DNA from: Choristoneura fumiferana
Taxonomy: Eukaryota > Arthropoda > Insecta > Lepidoptera > Tortricidae
DNA: 64,000 bases
Direction of reading: 5' to 3'
Assembly (NCBI RefSeq): GCF_025370935.1
Contig: NC_133479.1
Coordinates: 17,781,950-17,845,949, forward strand
Position numbers and translations under genes: made by a program. The stretch's first letter is position 1. Each line of letters starts with the position of its first letter. Below are positions 45,304 through 57,235 of the stretch, in pieces. The notes under the pieces are model-generated. The model searched no databases, was not told where the DNA came from, and saw only the letters and a program-made list of their open reading frames with translations.

Positions 45304-47741
45304 GGATTACGATACATGGAGATCAGCCTAAAGGGTTAAGACAGAATACTTCGCGTGCCAGTCATTTCACCGGCTATTTTATTCTTCACGCGGAAACACA
45401 TGTACTTCTACTAACTCTTTATGAATAGCAAGTTTGGGGCGATTTAATGTGGCTTCTGGAAGCTGATTGATCGTAAAGTATTACACACCATGCCAACGAT
45501 TCAGTCTTTAAACAATGTTGCTGAATTCCCTGAACTACGCAATTATTCCGAGCGATTTCCGGCGGGGTCAACGATACGAGTAGTAACGTTATGCTCTGAA
45601 TTCTCTCGATTCTACATTATTGAATTCAGGGTGTATTCCTATTTTCGGGGAGAAATACGAGTATTTACCAATATACTCACTATCAACTGTCGGTAATTTA
45701 CCTATATCTTACTCGTACACATTACTGCCGATACGCAAGAGACGACAACTTTAAGCGCAGTAGTTACTTATTGTTAAGTGTCATTCATCATTTAGGCCTA
45801 TGCGTCTGTTTCAGACGAATTTTAGCATGTTGCCTGTGCATAACGTTTTTCGTGGCTGACTAGACCGATGCAAGAACACGTTCGTCCACAACCCTGTCAA
45901 GAGAAGTTTGCGGAGGTTGATTCAGAACCGCCTTGATTTCGTTTCTGTCTCTTGTCAGCAAGTGTCTTGAACCAGGTGTTAAGTGTAATGTTTATTATTA
46001 ATGTCTTAAGGTATTCTGTGTGTAAGGTATTCGTAGAAGTTTTATTTCTATGTTTTATAACTGTAAAATCATCACAATATTTTATAAGCACGTAGGTACT
46101 ATAATTATGTGAAAAAGTGACACACTCTCAACATTTATCCTATGATGGGGACATCTCATTAAAAAGGAACAATGTAAACAATGCTCCTTAAATTAAATAT
46201 AAACTAATATATCAACCGGTGGAGACTGCCAAATGGCCTGCTATGGCGCACCTTAATGTTTATAAACAAACTTAATATACGACTGGCCACATGTACTGAC
46301 CTTGACCTAAAATAAGCTTTTATGGCATTAGGAAATGTGTCATTAGGCCTCCCGAGGATCTGCGATTACGGGATTACTTTAGTGATATTGGAAAAGAAAC
46401 CTATGTCACTTCTAGCGGCAATTTGACCAGTGTTGGGCCAAGAAATTAAAGGGATGGATGAAAGCAGAATGCATGTGAAAATGAGCCAAAATACTACATA
46501 TTAATAAAAAAATATAGAATAATAAACATAACATTTAAATATAATACTCAAAAGATATAACGTGACTGTCATCTCGAGTATCTGAGATATTTAGATGATT
46601 TTAATAGTGCAAATGTTGAGGGCCAAAAAAATGAAATCTAATCTAGGTAGCGTTGACTAGGAGGTAAAAGGAACAATGTGCCGATTTTCAATGTTTGTTA
46701 GAGCAAGAAAAAGCGAATAAAAGTTTAATTAGAAATTAGAGCATTCGAATGACTTCAGAGAAAAATTCTGTCAATAAACTATGAAAATACTCCTAAAATT
46801 TTTAAAGAATATTTTCATTCCGCGACAGAATATTGTAACTTAATCGTGTTATTTATAAATGTAAAAACACAAAAAAATTCAGCACAGGTGAAAATTTGAA
46901 TACACGTGTATCGGATTCTTTTGTTGCATTGTTTTCGTGCGATTTTTTGAGAGCGAATCATGTGAACTGTGCTACTTTTAAATTTGTTTTAAAAAATGTT
47001 ATCAGATTTTATGTTCACGAACAGCTCTCACGTCGTAATTTAATTGCACTAATTTGACCCAACCACCTGCAAATATTTTGGATTCATTTTAAAACACCAT
47101 GTAGGTCGAAGAAAACTTTTCGGTCTTGTTAAGGCACCCACCGCCATCGAGAAAGCGATAAGCTATCGATTATTTTCTCGCTCAAGAAACAAACAATAGG
47201 TAAAGATCCCGTGCAAATAAAAGAGATGATATAGTAACAGTTTATCGATGACTGTTCACACTACGCTGTGGTGAAAACTCTTTCTCTACTAGTTTGACGC
47301 TACGACAAGAGCTATCAAAGATATCGCCAACTCGTGTTGTTTCTCTACTCGCTTCTCGTTCATCGTCGGCGGTGAGACAGGTGTCTATTATCTATTTATT
47401 ATATATTATTCTCTATTCTGTGTCAGTACTTAGTAAAAGTATGGGTCGGATTAAGCTCTTTTTTTACTCTCTAATAGATACATAACATATATGATATATA
47501 TTTATGCATTTAATGTCAAACATGTGTTAAACATAGTTGGTTTGTAAAAGACATTAAAAAACGATACAAAAAATTAACAACTTTTTGTTATCTTTCATGG
47601 ACACCAAGAATTCGATAAATATTGTTTATACTTTAAGGTTATTTAAGTGTTGCATAATGATAAAAATATTAGTATTAAAGCCAAGCGTGAGTAAAACTTT
47701 TTGCACTTAAGATTCTGCAAAAAAATAAAAATAAGCTAGTT
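45304..47741. other. Intergenic sequence, copy B
   Basis: No gene supported. ORF 45490-45696 is the partner of 16698-17012 and is shortened by a 1-nt insertion. The block at about 47140-47390 is almost unchanged from copy A. Confidence 0.45.
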
Positions 47742-47955
47742 ATAAATAATAATAATAATAATAAATTCATTTATTTCGGGCAACTTGGCCCGTACAATAA
47801 CACTACCTTACAGACTAACATACATATTTATAATCAATAATATTTAAAACTAATTTGGTGATAAAACGGCGTGACCCCGTTGAGTCACCGTCCCCGACGT
47901 CGCATTCATCTGCGGCATGGTGCCCCGGAACCGCCGGAACACGACGGTACGGAAT
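47742..47955 (-). mobile_element. LINE 3' end, minus strand (copy B)
   Basis: Partner of 18958-19166, with a slightly shorter AAT run. Confidence 0.5.
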
Positions 47956-50140
47956 TTATATGGACTTTTAATGCGGTTTCTATTAAAAACTCAGATATTA
48001 AAAAAAAACTGACTACCATTTTGTTTTAATTCATATAGTACCTACCCGACAAAAATAATAGGTTTTTTAAAGAACGACTCACGCTTGTATTTGTTGATTA
48101 AAGTATATTTATCATTATTATCATGGGTACAGGTAAGAAGGAGGTTCTTATTCCACTGTATGTTTTTTATCTCTTGCTAGTAGCGGCAATAGTACAACGC
48201 ATTATGTATGAATTCAGCTGTCTATTTATTACAATAGTACCTAGAGTTAGTATTTTTATAACAATGAGAACAGCAGTGGCTGAACTGTAGCAACATTTGT
48301 ACATATTGATCTGTCACTGTCAAATTATCTTTGCTAATTTTAGACTTGATTTTAGCTCCTACTTCATCCGCCTTTTATTATTTGGGGCTCAATAAGCAGG
48401 GCCTGAGTGGGCGTGGCCAGTCGACGACGACATAATAAATATTTAATCTAGAATACGTCTTGTCTACATGTATGTAGGCTAACAACCGTAATAATGGAAC
48501 AATCCTGAACTATTCTCCCTCAATTATGAAACGAACAACATGTTTTTTCACTGCCAACGAAAACACGTCAGATATTTCAAGCAACCGATGGACCGACAAA
48601 TACTTTAGTGTCCAAATCGAGTCACGGAAGTCCGTATAAAGAAGTAACACCTGACTTTAATCCAATAACATTGTTAGCGCCAAATGGTTCCGCCAACGTG
48701 CAAAGTGCAGCTGTTGGGGCAAACGTTTGATCCAATGTTATCAGAGATTAAGTGACGGTCGAAATTGCAATGATGCGAAATGCGCAAATGATAATGATAA
48801 CGCACTCACAAGCCCTGTTTGCCACAGATGATTATGGGCTATATAAAGATTTGACGCAAATAAGTACTAAACTAATAACAAATGACATGTTCTGATGTTA
48901 TCGTGAAAATTATTTATTAAAGCAGCTACATTGAAATGAAACTTCAAGAAATCAGAACGGGTTCACTTACTGCATAAATCACTTTTTAGACGAAGATAAT
49001 GTTTTTAACACCAAGAGAATTGTAAATAAGAAATATTCAGCTCGATTGGAACTTAAATATTGTAGCGGCAAAGAAATGTAAATAGGACTCATTGAGCTTT
49101 TTATTTTAATCAATGATTTTGAAATTGAAGATGTTAATGACAATTGTTATCGAAATCTTTTCTTTCCATCAATTGGGATACTATATGTTTGAATAACAAA
49201 TGGCCCGCTGAAAATTGTATAATGTGAAACAAGAGTCCTGAGAGGGAATGTGTGTGAATAATTATATCAATAGATGTCAATCATTACATTACCTAGTCTC
49301 TCATCTTCATGAGAAAAGGCCTTTGGCCAACAGTAGCAAGTAGATAAACATACAAGCTGGATTCTTATTATATAGGATGTCATTCAAAACCTTCTGGAAT
49401 GGATACATGAACGACTAATGAGAATTACAATTTACAAGAAAGGCTGGCATAGTGCACACAGGTGCACAAGCCTCGAAAATAAAATAGAAAAATCTGGAAA
49501 CAAGAAGTTCTTTAAAGATTATACACGATCTGTCTTATCGAAAATTCGATACTTCAGGTACTTACACCACGAGACAGAGAAGAGTAATTTTCCTATAGCT
49601 AGGAATCTTAATTTAGAAACCCATTAAGTTTATTAAATGAAATCGCTATTAAACTCGCGCACTCGTTTTCTTTACACTCGCAACAGCGTGATGGAAAATT
49701 ATTTCTAATCGTAGTAGTTAATAAAAATGATCTTTGGACTAAGTGGATATCAATAAGCTATTTCTTACCTGTAACTTTTACCATAAATGTCAAAATAGTC
49801 GTCAACTATATTTTTATGTAACCTTTTGCCAGCAGAACCCAGGCTTTGATGAGAATGCATTAAAGGATTAAATAATTAGTTTCGATAGAGAAAGACACGT
49901 GTTGGAGACATTAGGAGTCCTATGAATAATTGATGGGGTAAGTGGCATTAGTTTTAGGATTAGGTACTCAAGATTATGGGTTATCTTGCAAATTTCTAAC
50001 AGCTAATTGATCACCATGATTAAATAATATTTCAAGGGATTATCATCTTCTTATCAAATAATGTAACTGATTAAATACCATCCGATAAAAAAATCTTTGG
50101 AAAAGATAAGTAATTAGGGATATCATGATTTGGTAAAACT
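47956..50140. other. Intergenic sequence, copy B
   Basis: Nothing coding is supported. It differs from copy A by several 10-50 bp indels, for example near 48925-48960 and 49490-49530. Confidence 0.5.
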
Positions 50141-50401
50141 TTTTTTTTATCAGTATACTTAAAAATGAGACAAGAAAAGCAAACCCTTTACATTTTCTTG
50201 TTTAAAATTATAATAAGTAAACGAAAGAATTTCTGGTTAACACGGATGGATAGTAGAAATAACATTTTATAAACAGCGTAACAAGGGAACATTTGATTGA
50301 TTGTAACGGAGAAGCGCAAGGTAAACAGTGTAGTTTCTAGTTATTTTTTTTGTTTTATGCCCAACTAAATCATGTTTAACCCGAAATGAATATACCTATT
50401 C

Positions 50402-50710
50402 GGATTGTTGCCTGCAGCTAGGCTTCACTACCGTACTTCACGCAGGCGCCAGTCATTTCATCCTCACCACCTTGATGATTGGCAATCTAGCACTGCGACT
50501 TTTTTCAACGTACATCTACATAAAATATGGAACCAACTTCCTGGGACAGGGTTTCCGGCGCGGTACAGCTTAGGGATCTTTAAAAAACGAGCCTTTCAGT
50601 CTCTCAAAGGGCCGACCACGCAACTGATACCCCTCGTGTCCATGGGCGGCGGTGATTGCTTCCCATCAGGTGACCCGCATGCTCGTTTTCCCCCTCTTAT
50701 ATAAAGAAAA
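50402..50710 (+). mobile_element. LINE ORF2 C-terminus and 3' end (copy B)
   Basis: The plus strand encodes a 99-codon open stretch with RTSRRRQSFHP, LHKIWNQLPGTGFP and SLGIFKKRAFQSLKG. This matches the usual C-terminus of Jockey/CR1-group reverse transcriptases (xxWNxLP...LxxFKxxxxxxLKG). The 3' part, GGGCGGCGGTGATTGCTTCC, resembles the end of the 280-bp poly(A) elements. Copy A has only 21325-21475 of it. Confidence 0.7.
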
Positions 50711-50764
50711 CCTCCGTGTCGTCTTGGATAAAAAGAGATTATGTTCAAATAGTTCAGTGATTAT

Positions 50765-50992
50765 TCAGTCTTCCTCATTTTTGTAATGAAGATGTGATCT
50801 CCACTTGACTCTGCGCCAGCGCAGCTCAGCAGGGTCAATAGTATCGTCGACATTGAAACGACAAATGGCTAGGAAGCACTTATCTAGTGTGGGCGTGTCA
50901 ATATAAACAAACCATATTACACAATATTTCGATATATGCACGTTAAGATACTGGTTATCGAACGTCACTATAAAAACAAGTTCTAAGGCCAT
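50765..50992 (-). CDS. Unidentified 75-codon ORF (copy B)
   Basis: Starts at an ATG in good context (TTATGG) and ends TGA. The product has a hydrophobic first part (ELVFIVTF) and a charged C-terminus (ELRWRRVKWRSHLHYKNEED), with no family recognised. In copy A the same 228 bases carry one extra base, which breaks the frame. It could be a small gene, a 3' exon, or chance. Confidence 0.22.
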   Translation of the reverse strand: MALELVFIVTFDNQYLNVHISKYCVIWFVYIDTPTLDKCFLAICRFNVDDTIDPAELRWRRVKWRSHLHYKNEED

Positions 50993-51374
50993 AATTTTGT
51001 CTGACGCGTGGGCGCTCGAAATCGAATACATCATCTTTTTCTATTGTGTACTGTATGAATTCGACAGAAAGAGATGGTGAATGCAGTAAAATAGAAATGT
51101 TCTAAGACTTATGATTATAACTCGAGAATGGGGTATAGTTGATTGAATCAGGCGTTTCTTTAGGGGTTCATATCCAAAAAGTAAATCAACCTGGTTATTC
51201 TGCAGCCACATGTGTAGTGAAGGACAGTAGGTAGGAAGGATAGTAGGACAGTAGATAGGTATAAACGGTGTAGGAGGGTTTTGCAAGAAAACATGTGTTG
51301 TACAGAGCTGAAGAGATAGTAGCTGCCTGTAACGTGTGATTGCGGAGAAGCGAGGTATTCGTTTTAATTCTTCA

Positions 51375-51705
51375 TCATCAATCATCAATCAGCCTATGTT
51401 CGTCCACTGCTGGACATAGGCCTCTCCCATGGCACGCACTGAGCACGATCTCTCGGCCACTTCATCCAGCTCTTGCCAGCCGCCCTGCGAAGATCATCGC
51501 TCCACCGAGTCTGAGGACGTCCTACGCTACGTTTGCCGATCCGTGGTCTCCACTCAATTACTTTTTAATTCTTACTTAGGATCATTATCACATCAGCCGT
51601 AAAACACCCACTGTTGGATATAGGTATCCTCCATAGACCTCCAATTACTTCGGTTGTAAGCGGTCTGCATCCAACGTGGACCCGCGGCTTGCATGGGATA
51701 AAGGC
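51375..51705 (-). mobile_element. Two RTE LINE 3' ends, minus orientation (copy B)
   Basis: Partner of 22108-22445, with several 1-nt indels that make it more decayed. Confidence 0.75.
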
Positions 51706-51738
51706 CAAAAATGTTGAAAACCGGGAAAGACCAATAAG

Positions 51739-51870
51739 AGTTTAAAATACAAACTGAAAATATAGATGCACAGAAAAACCAGAAAAATAAGACATCACTG
51801 GGAATCGAACCCGGTCCTCGGTATTTAGCGTACCTACCGGCGTGCTATATACCGCTATACCACTGATGGT
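51739..51870 (-). mobile_element. tRNA-derived SINE, truncated (copy B)
   Basis: Partner of 22477-22605, with flanking CCAATAAG at 51731-51738 and 51871-51878. Confidence 0.8.
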
Positions 51871-51918
51871 CCAATAAGGATTTCCACGGTTAACGAATCT
51901 TGTATATCTTTCTCAATA

Positions 51919-52007
51919 GGCCCGCGTGGGAACTATGGCCCAAGCCCTCTTGTTCTGAGAGGAGGCCTGTGCCCAGCAGTGGGAAGTATATAGGCTGGGA
52001 TGATGAT
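51919..52007 (+). mobile_element. SINE 3' fragment at the copy B boundary
   Basis: Only the last ~90 bp of the (GAT)n-tailed SINE, from GCCCGCGTGGGAACTATGGC to GGCTGGGATGATGATGA. Homology with copy A stops exactly at its left edge, so it marks either an insertion in B or a rearrangement breakpoint. Confidence 0.8.
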
Positions 52008-53025
52008 GAACTATGTATTTTATTAAAGGAGCATGTTACCTCTATGTCTGCTATCAACAGTTAAATTTCAGTTTAAACTTAGAGACAAAGCCATTGCAAA
52101 TGTAAACACAACTTGTAAGCTAAAACGTGTCCTGGGGAAAGCAAGGATTTAAATTTTGCATAAAATAGTTATCAATACAAAACGCGTGAGATCTTACAAA
52201 AGACCCGTGCAAGAAATCTGATAAAGCATGTTGTTTGGATGGATAAAGATAGCAATGATAATGCTATCGCAAAGTCAGGCTAAGTTTTGGGTTGAGCTTA
52301 TGGAACTTTCCATTTGTAAACAAGATAATTTTATACACGACCGATGAGGAACTAAATACGGCAAGCAATTTAAAGTTTCTGGAAGTTATGCTTATGGAGG
52401 TAGTTATTAATATAACTTTAAAGGCTTACGTTTTAATTATCACTTTCAGGAGGAGGTTTATTTCATAAACGTGGCATATAGTGCGATGATGTTGAAACAA
52501 ATAAATAGTTATAAAACTAGTTTCGCTCGCTAAACACTTCGCTTTGATTTTAAAGCAGGAAAGTTTAAGGCGCTGTACGTAGTGAAAACTACAATTTTAG
52601 AAAATATTAAAATATACTTACACAATACTTACTACTGCAATTTTTTTATATGTGTATTTCAGTCTATTAGCTAGTTTTTGACTTCATCAAAAACACGATT
52701 GCTGACAAAAACTCGATAGATTATTTTTTTGAAAAAGAGCCTTCATTTACACGTTAAACCAAATATTATGAAAAATATTATGAATATTAACACAAAATTT
52801 GCTTTATTAAATAGTTTTTAGTAGATTTAGATTTATGCTTCATAGATTTTCAATAGGTTGAGTACATCAATCATACCAATTTATTTCGTCTTTGCAAAAT
52901 AAAACGGTTCTAGCGCGCGGCGGCGGCGAAGTATTTCCAGTCGCCAGTACACGCGTGTACGTAGTCGACGACGGACCTGTGCACATTTTTCTAGCGCGCT
53001 AGTACTACTTTTGAGAGCAAATAAT
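52008..53025. other. Single-copy sequence with CpG-rich end
   Basis: No gene in 52008-52900. From about 52905 to 53000 it becomes CpG-rich (CTAGCGCGCGGCGGCGGCG and a later TAGCGCGCTAG palindrome), a possible transcription start region for the ORF at 53026. Confidence 0.4.
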
Positions 53026-53117
53026 ATGGGTAATCGCAGTATTAAAAAAGTTAAGCGAAAGAGGAAACGCATAAGTGAACTCAGAGTACATATGAGAAGC
53101 ATTAGAGTACCTAAACG
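53026..53117 (+). CDS. Candidate first coding exon, very basic N-terminus
   Basis: ATG follows a CpG-rich stretch. Thirty codons encode a lysine/arginine-rich peptide (IKKVKRKRKRISELR), then a consensus donor ACG|GTAAGT at 53118. An acceptor after TTTTCTCATTTTATTGCAG lies at 53861, and joining to 53862 keeps the frame for 14 more codons to TAA (53902-53904), giving 45 residues. No family is recognised. It might be the start of a small nuclear or RNA-binding peptide, or a non-coding transcript with chance ORF. Confidence 0.25.
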
Positions 53118-53161
53118 GTAAGTACCTACCACACACTAATCGACGGCGGAGTCGGGCCGAG

Positions 53162-53515
53162 TCAGCAGGGCTACTACGAAACTCCAAACTCGAAGTTCGT
53201 GTCGTGCGGTCCCCTCGCTCTCGTACTAAATAGTCAGTGGCGTAGCTAGGTAACCTAGGGCCCTGGGGCATATAAAAAAATGGGGCCCACTGCTATTAAA
53301 ACTGGTAAGGTTTTTTGAAGTAAAATCATTATATATACAAATACTTTCTAAGCAACTTTATCATCAGCTATAAAGCAGAATTTCGAGGGCCCCCTGAGCT
53401 TGAGGGCCCCGGGCACTGCGCCGCCTAGCCCCTTGGTAGCTACGCCACTGTAAATAGTATAAGTGTCAGAGGGACCGCAACCCACGAACTTCGAGTTTCG
53501 TAGTAGCCCTGCTGA
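53162..53515. mobile_element. Palindromic MITE split by a hAT MITE
   Basis: Outer arms TCAGCAGGGCTACTACGAAA and its complement are inverted. Inside, 53235-53450 is a separate element. The same palindrome without insert is at 53668-53783. Confidence 0.8.
53235..53450. mobile_element. hAT-type MITE with 8-bp TSD
   Basis: Terminal repeats CAGTGGCGTAGCTA and TAGCTACGCCACTG. The exact duplication TAAATAGT is at 53227-53234 and 53451-53458. The 8-bp TSD and CAG-TG ends are classic hAT features. It is GC-rich inside (GGGCCC blocks). Length 216 bp, no transposase. Confidence 0.93.
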
Positions 53516-53667
53516 GCGGATTTCACATTCGTACTACGACCGCAAGCTGGTTGGCGCTCACGGATGCGGACGGCTTCGTCCAGATTCTACCGCGACTCCC
53601 ATAGGTACAAATTGTAGGCACGTTGTATAACCTATACTACTCACGGCGAACATGCGGCGAACCTTGC

Positions 53668-53783
53668 GGCTACTACGAAACTCGAAGTTCGTATCGTACC
53701 GTCCCTCTCGCTCTCGTATTAAATAGTATAAGTGTCAGAGGGACCGCACGACACGAACTTCGAGTTTCAAGTTTCGTAGTAGC
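53668..53783. mobile_element. Palindromic MITE, uninterrupted
   Basis: GGCTACTACGAAACTCGAAG with the complement ending CGTAGTAGCC, around a short AT centre TTAAATAGTATAAG. It could fold into an almost complete hairpin. Same family as 53162-53515. Confidence 0.8.
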
Positions 53784-53861
53784 CTTGCTTGATCCCTTTG
53801 GCAGTTTCACTGACATTTCTGATAGTGACACAATAGTTTAAATTTTCTCATTTTATTGCAG

Positions 53862-53904
53862 GCAAAGGTTAATATCTTGCATTCAGCCAAGTTATTTAAC
53901 ATAA
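53862..53904 (+). CDS. Candidate second exon of the 53026 ORF
   Basis: Begins after a pyrimidine-rich acceptor at 53842-53861 and adds 14 residues before TAA. AATAAA-type sequence follows near 53915-53922. Support is only frame compatibility and splice-site quality. Confidence 0.2.
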
Positions 53905-56630
53905 ATTATTTTAATAAATAAGATGGTCGCATTTGGTTGCACTAGTAAATTATTGACAAAAACATGCACTCGAACTGGAATCCGGCTGCAAAATGGGAGT
54001 TATTGCGCAGTTAGTGCAATTGCATCAGCACTGCACCCGACTGTCAGGGACTGCCATTTTAGGCAATCTGAGTGCAGTTCTTACGCAGTTCTGATGTAGT
54101 TCTGAACTTCGAAGTTTTTAACTTCGTTTCTAAAACCTCTTATTGAAAAAATAATAAAAAAAATGGAATATCTGTCTTGCTACTCCGCGAATTAGTGAGG
54201 CCAAGTCGTGGAAAACAGCTACGTGTGAGTTGGAAAAAATGTTTTTTCATGCAACCTCTTATTGCTTCTGGTTTCTGGTGTTCTGATCTGACTTGTATTT
54301 TTGTATTGATGCATAACTACTTTACGTATACTCATAATCTTTATATCTGTCAAAGTTGTTCTGTGCGCTAAGACATATTTTTTATCTTTGGCTACAGCTC
54401 GCACCTGTTTCTTAGAACATAAAATAAATAAATTAAATAAATATCACGGAAAATTTCACACCTATTGACCTAGTCCCAAAGTAAGCTGAGCAAAGCTTGT
54501 GTTATGGGTACTAAGAACATGATTCCTACATTCATTTTTTGACTGTATGGTTTGGGTAAGAGTTGTATGTATACTGTAGTTTTAAAGTATTACATTTTGA
54601 AAAAGTGACTCTCTGCCAAGTTTCTTGCTAAGCATTTTTCTTGGCAATGATGGTCTTTCCGAAAGCGCTGGTAGTTTAAAAAATGACGTGTAAAAGTGCC
54701 CATTGCGGCCTATTTACTGAATAAACGATTTGATTTGATTTGTTAAAAGTGAACAGACAACTTTTTCTTTACTGTTTTATTATATGTATAGATTTGCCTA
54801 GCTTGTAATCTAGATTTTGAGATTGAAATAAAATTGTTTTTTTTTATTTGTATTGATTTACCTATGTATTTTCATTTCGTCTGTCTACCTATTCAGTCTT
54901 AATGTCTATCCATTACCTACATTACAAATAAACTGTGGGCATGAAGAGGCATAAATTATTTCTTTATTACCAAGACTATTTACATTAAACGAAGAATTTC
55001 TTAATTAAACCGAAAATTGTGTAATTATAATTTTAACGAAAAATCCGGAACTCACATTAACCAGAATACGGATACGAACAGAATAAGGCCGTCAACGGGC
55101 TGCGTGACAGACGCGCGGTGCGTTGCGCTGGACGCCCCGCATTCGCCTCCGCCGCGTCGTCTGCTTCACCCCTCAAATACCGAAAATTCTTCTATAAGCG
55201 CGCCTTAAGGCTGGAAGGCAGGAAGCTTCAGACTATTTCATTTATTTTGCCGAATTTATTCAACTATTTCGAAATTTACTACGTCAGCAGTGTAACGAGT
55301 TAGGGTTGCGTCGTTGATATTCAAGAACTTAGTGACTTTGTTAGAAGGGTACTTGTATGATATAGATACGATGACAAGACAAGATGTAAATCAAAGATCA
55401 GGGTGGATGATCAGGCCGCCTAGAAAAACTATATATATACCTGTGTTTTCTGTACTGCTTACTATGTGTTGCATAAATAACTCTTTACTTACTGTGTGCA
55501 ATAAGTAGTGTTATTGTATTGAGTTTACGGATGAATTTACAGTGCCTAAAATAACAATTACTTACCCGTATTAATGTATTCCGTTTTTTTGCATGCGTTG
55601 TTTGAAACATGCAAAAGTTTCGAGATGTTTTGGCAAATACATGTTCGAATTTTCTTTTCTGAACATTGAACAATAAGAAGATAATTTTAAGGTGATAAAT
55701 AAGACATTATGGTTGATATATATGCCGGTGGTTAGATATGAGAGGGCAAAGCACAAAAAAAAACAAGTAGGTGATGCAAGTCAAATAATCCTTATCAAAA
55801 GACAGACAAAAATACTTTAACAACATACCCGAAGAAAACATTTGCTCGTACAGTTGTACAAATAAAACATGTATATTTATTTTAACGTCTAATATTATCT
55901 CACGAGGGTAATTATATTTATAGCCTAGGTCACGTCACGAAAACATAGCAAACAAAGACAGGTTCACACTTCGCCAGTCTCAAGGTGAGCGTGCAGATTT
56001 TATTATCATTTGATAAGTTAAACGTGGGGCCCTATGTTATCTTGATAATGTTTTTGTATCTTAATGGGACGTCTGAGTCCGATTAATGAGTAATGATAAC
56101 AGTTATTGGAAAGGAACTGGATAAATTCGCGTATTCCGGAAAAGAAACCAACTGTTACCACTTTATCTGTGATAAGGTTTGAAAGACCTTGTTCGTCTTA
56201 TAGCGGATTAATTATTAATCATTGTTTCATATTTAGATAACCTTGTTAAGCTGTTAGATAATAATTATATTCTAAAAAAAAATTACGAAAAACTTAGTGA
56301 AATACAAACAAGCGCAAGCAAACTATTTAAAGGTAAGTACAATAAGTTCATTATATAATTGTATCGTTTGAATAATAAATACAAACCAGCCAAAATTTTC
56401 CTTAAAAGCAAATGTTCCAGCGATACGTCCTTGACTGTGACGTCATCTACATAAACAATTAGGTAAGTCGGTAAATATCAAAGTGCAACACAGTTGTGAC
56501 ATTAACGGCCGAATTAAAGAATATGCGTTTATTTCTAAAAGATGTCAAAAAATACAAATCTGGTATTCGGACGAGGGTTATCATTTCTTTTTCAATTGAC
56601 ATACGAAATAATTATAACTGACATCCTCAG
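53905..56630. other. Single-copy intergenic sequence
   Basis: Apart from the repeat at 54424-54520, no gene was seen. A CpG-rich patch at about 55080-55210 contains short overlapping ORFs (55017-55208, 55118-55303) and may be a promoter or old exon. Confidence 0.4.
54424..54520 (-). mobile_element. Short repeat, LINE/SINE 3' end type (first copy)
   Basis: Contains CCTATTGACCTAGTCCCAAA and GTGTTATGGGTACTAAG after an (AAAT)n run; the same module is at 59752-59860. Orientation and class are inferred from the tail-like AT repeat. Confidence 0.5.
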
Positions 56631-56956
56631 GTCGGAGTTGTAGAGATGTGATCGAAAACATCTTTAAGCAAAACTTTGTACTCCATTTACCTCGAATACT
56701 TGAGTTCGTAAGCCAGATCATAGGATCAACCATTGTGTGTGTAGGGAAGGGATTATTTGAGAAAAATTACGTTATTTCTGGTGGTTTCTCATCGCTTGTC
56801 AATATGTTAGACAGTTCAAGCAGGTGTGTTAAGTTCAGCACAGCTGACGTGTATAAATTAGTAGAAATACTTTTAACAAGCGATTGTATTCCTTTTCAAA
56901 TTATGTCTATTATATGTAATTTTTCGTCTTCTCACTTCAATCGCCGTGAAAAATAA
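56631..56956 (+). CDS. Candidate exon of an armadillo-like protein, possibly a gene fragment
   Basis: Preceded by a good acceptor (GACATCCTCAG at 56620-56630) and open for 108 codons to TAA (56954-56956). The product is helical, with a GGFSSLVNMLDSSS segment followed by LVEILLTSD, which resembles ARM/HEAT repeat helices. After the TAA the same frame is open for 38 more codons (SSKTIITAIQTLSYLHV). Alternatively a donor at about 56916 (ATAT|GTAATT) and acceptor at about 57021 (TTTAGCAG) would bypass the stop in frame. No full gene is visible either side. It may be a nonsense-carrying remnant. Confidence 0.35.
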
Positions 56957-57235
56957 TTTTTTAGATATCTTGCGTTTGTGAGTTTTTTTCCTACACCGAT
57001 GATTTATTTAGCAGTAGATCATATATCATCTAAAACAATCATTACTGCGATTCAAACATTAAGTTATTTACACGTCTAAGTCTTGACATTTACAGAAATT
57101 GAGGAAGGTCGCGGTAAAACGGACCGAAGCGACGATGTTTTAGGTTCACGAGTTTATAATTGCATCCTAAAGAAAGAAAGAACTGAAATGTGACTTCGCG
57201 TCGCAAAAAACTAATACGTTACGTAGATATACTAT

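Larger units (their letters stand above)
24891..51918. repeat. Copy B of the large direct duplication (or second haplotype)
   Basis: Collinear with 1-22645 but longer, mainly because of a 5.5-kb DIRS element inside older repeat sequence (about 30037-35775), a ~290-bp poly(A) element (27999-28289), a LINE 3' end (28712-29012), a TA-flanked MITE (43943-44073) and a longer LINE remnant (50142-50710). Its left homology limit is set only by the window edge of copy A, so it may reach back toward the N gap. Sequence after 51918 has no partner in the window. Confidence 0.95.
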
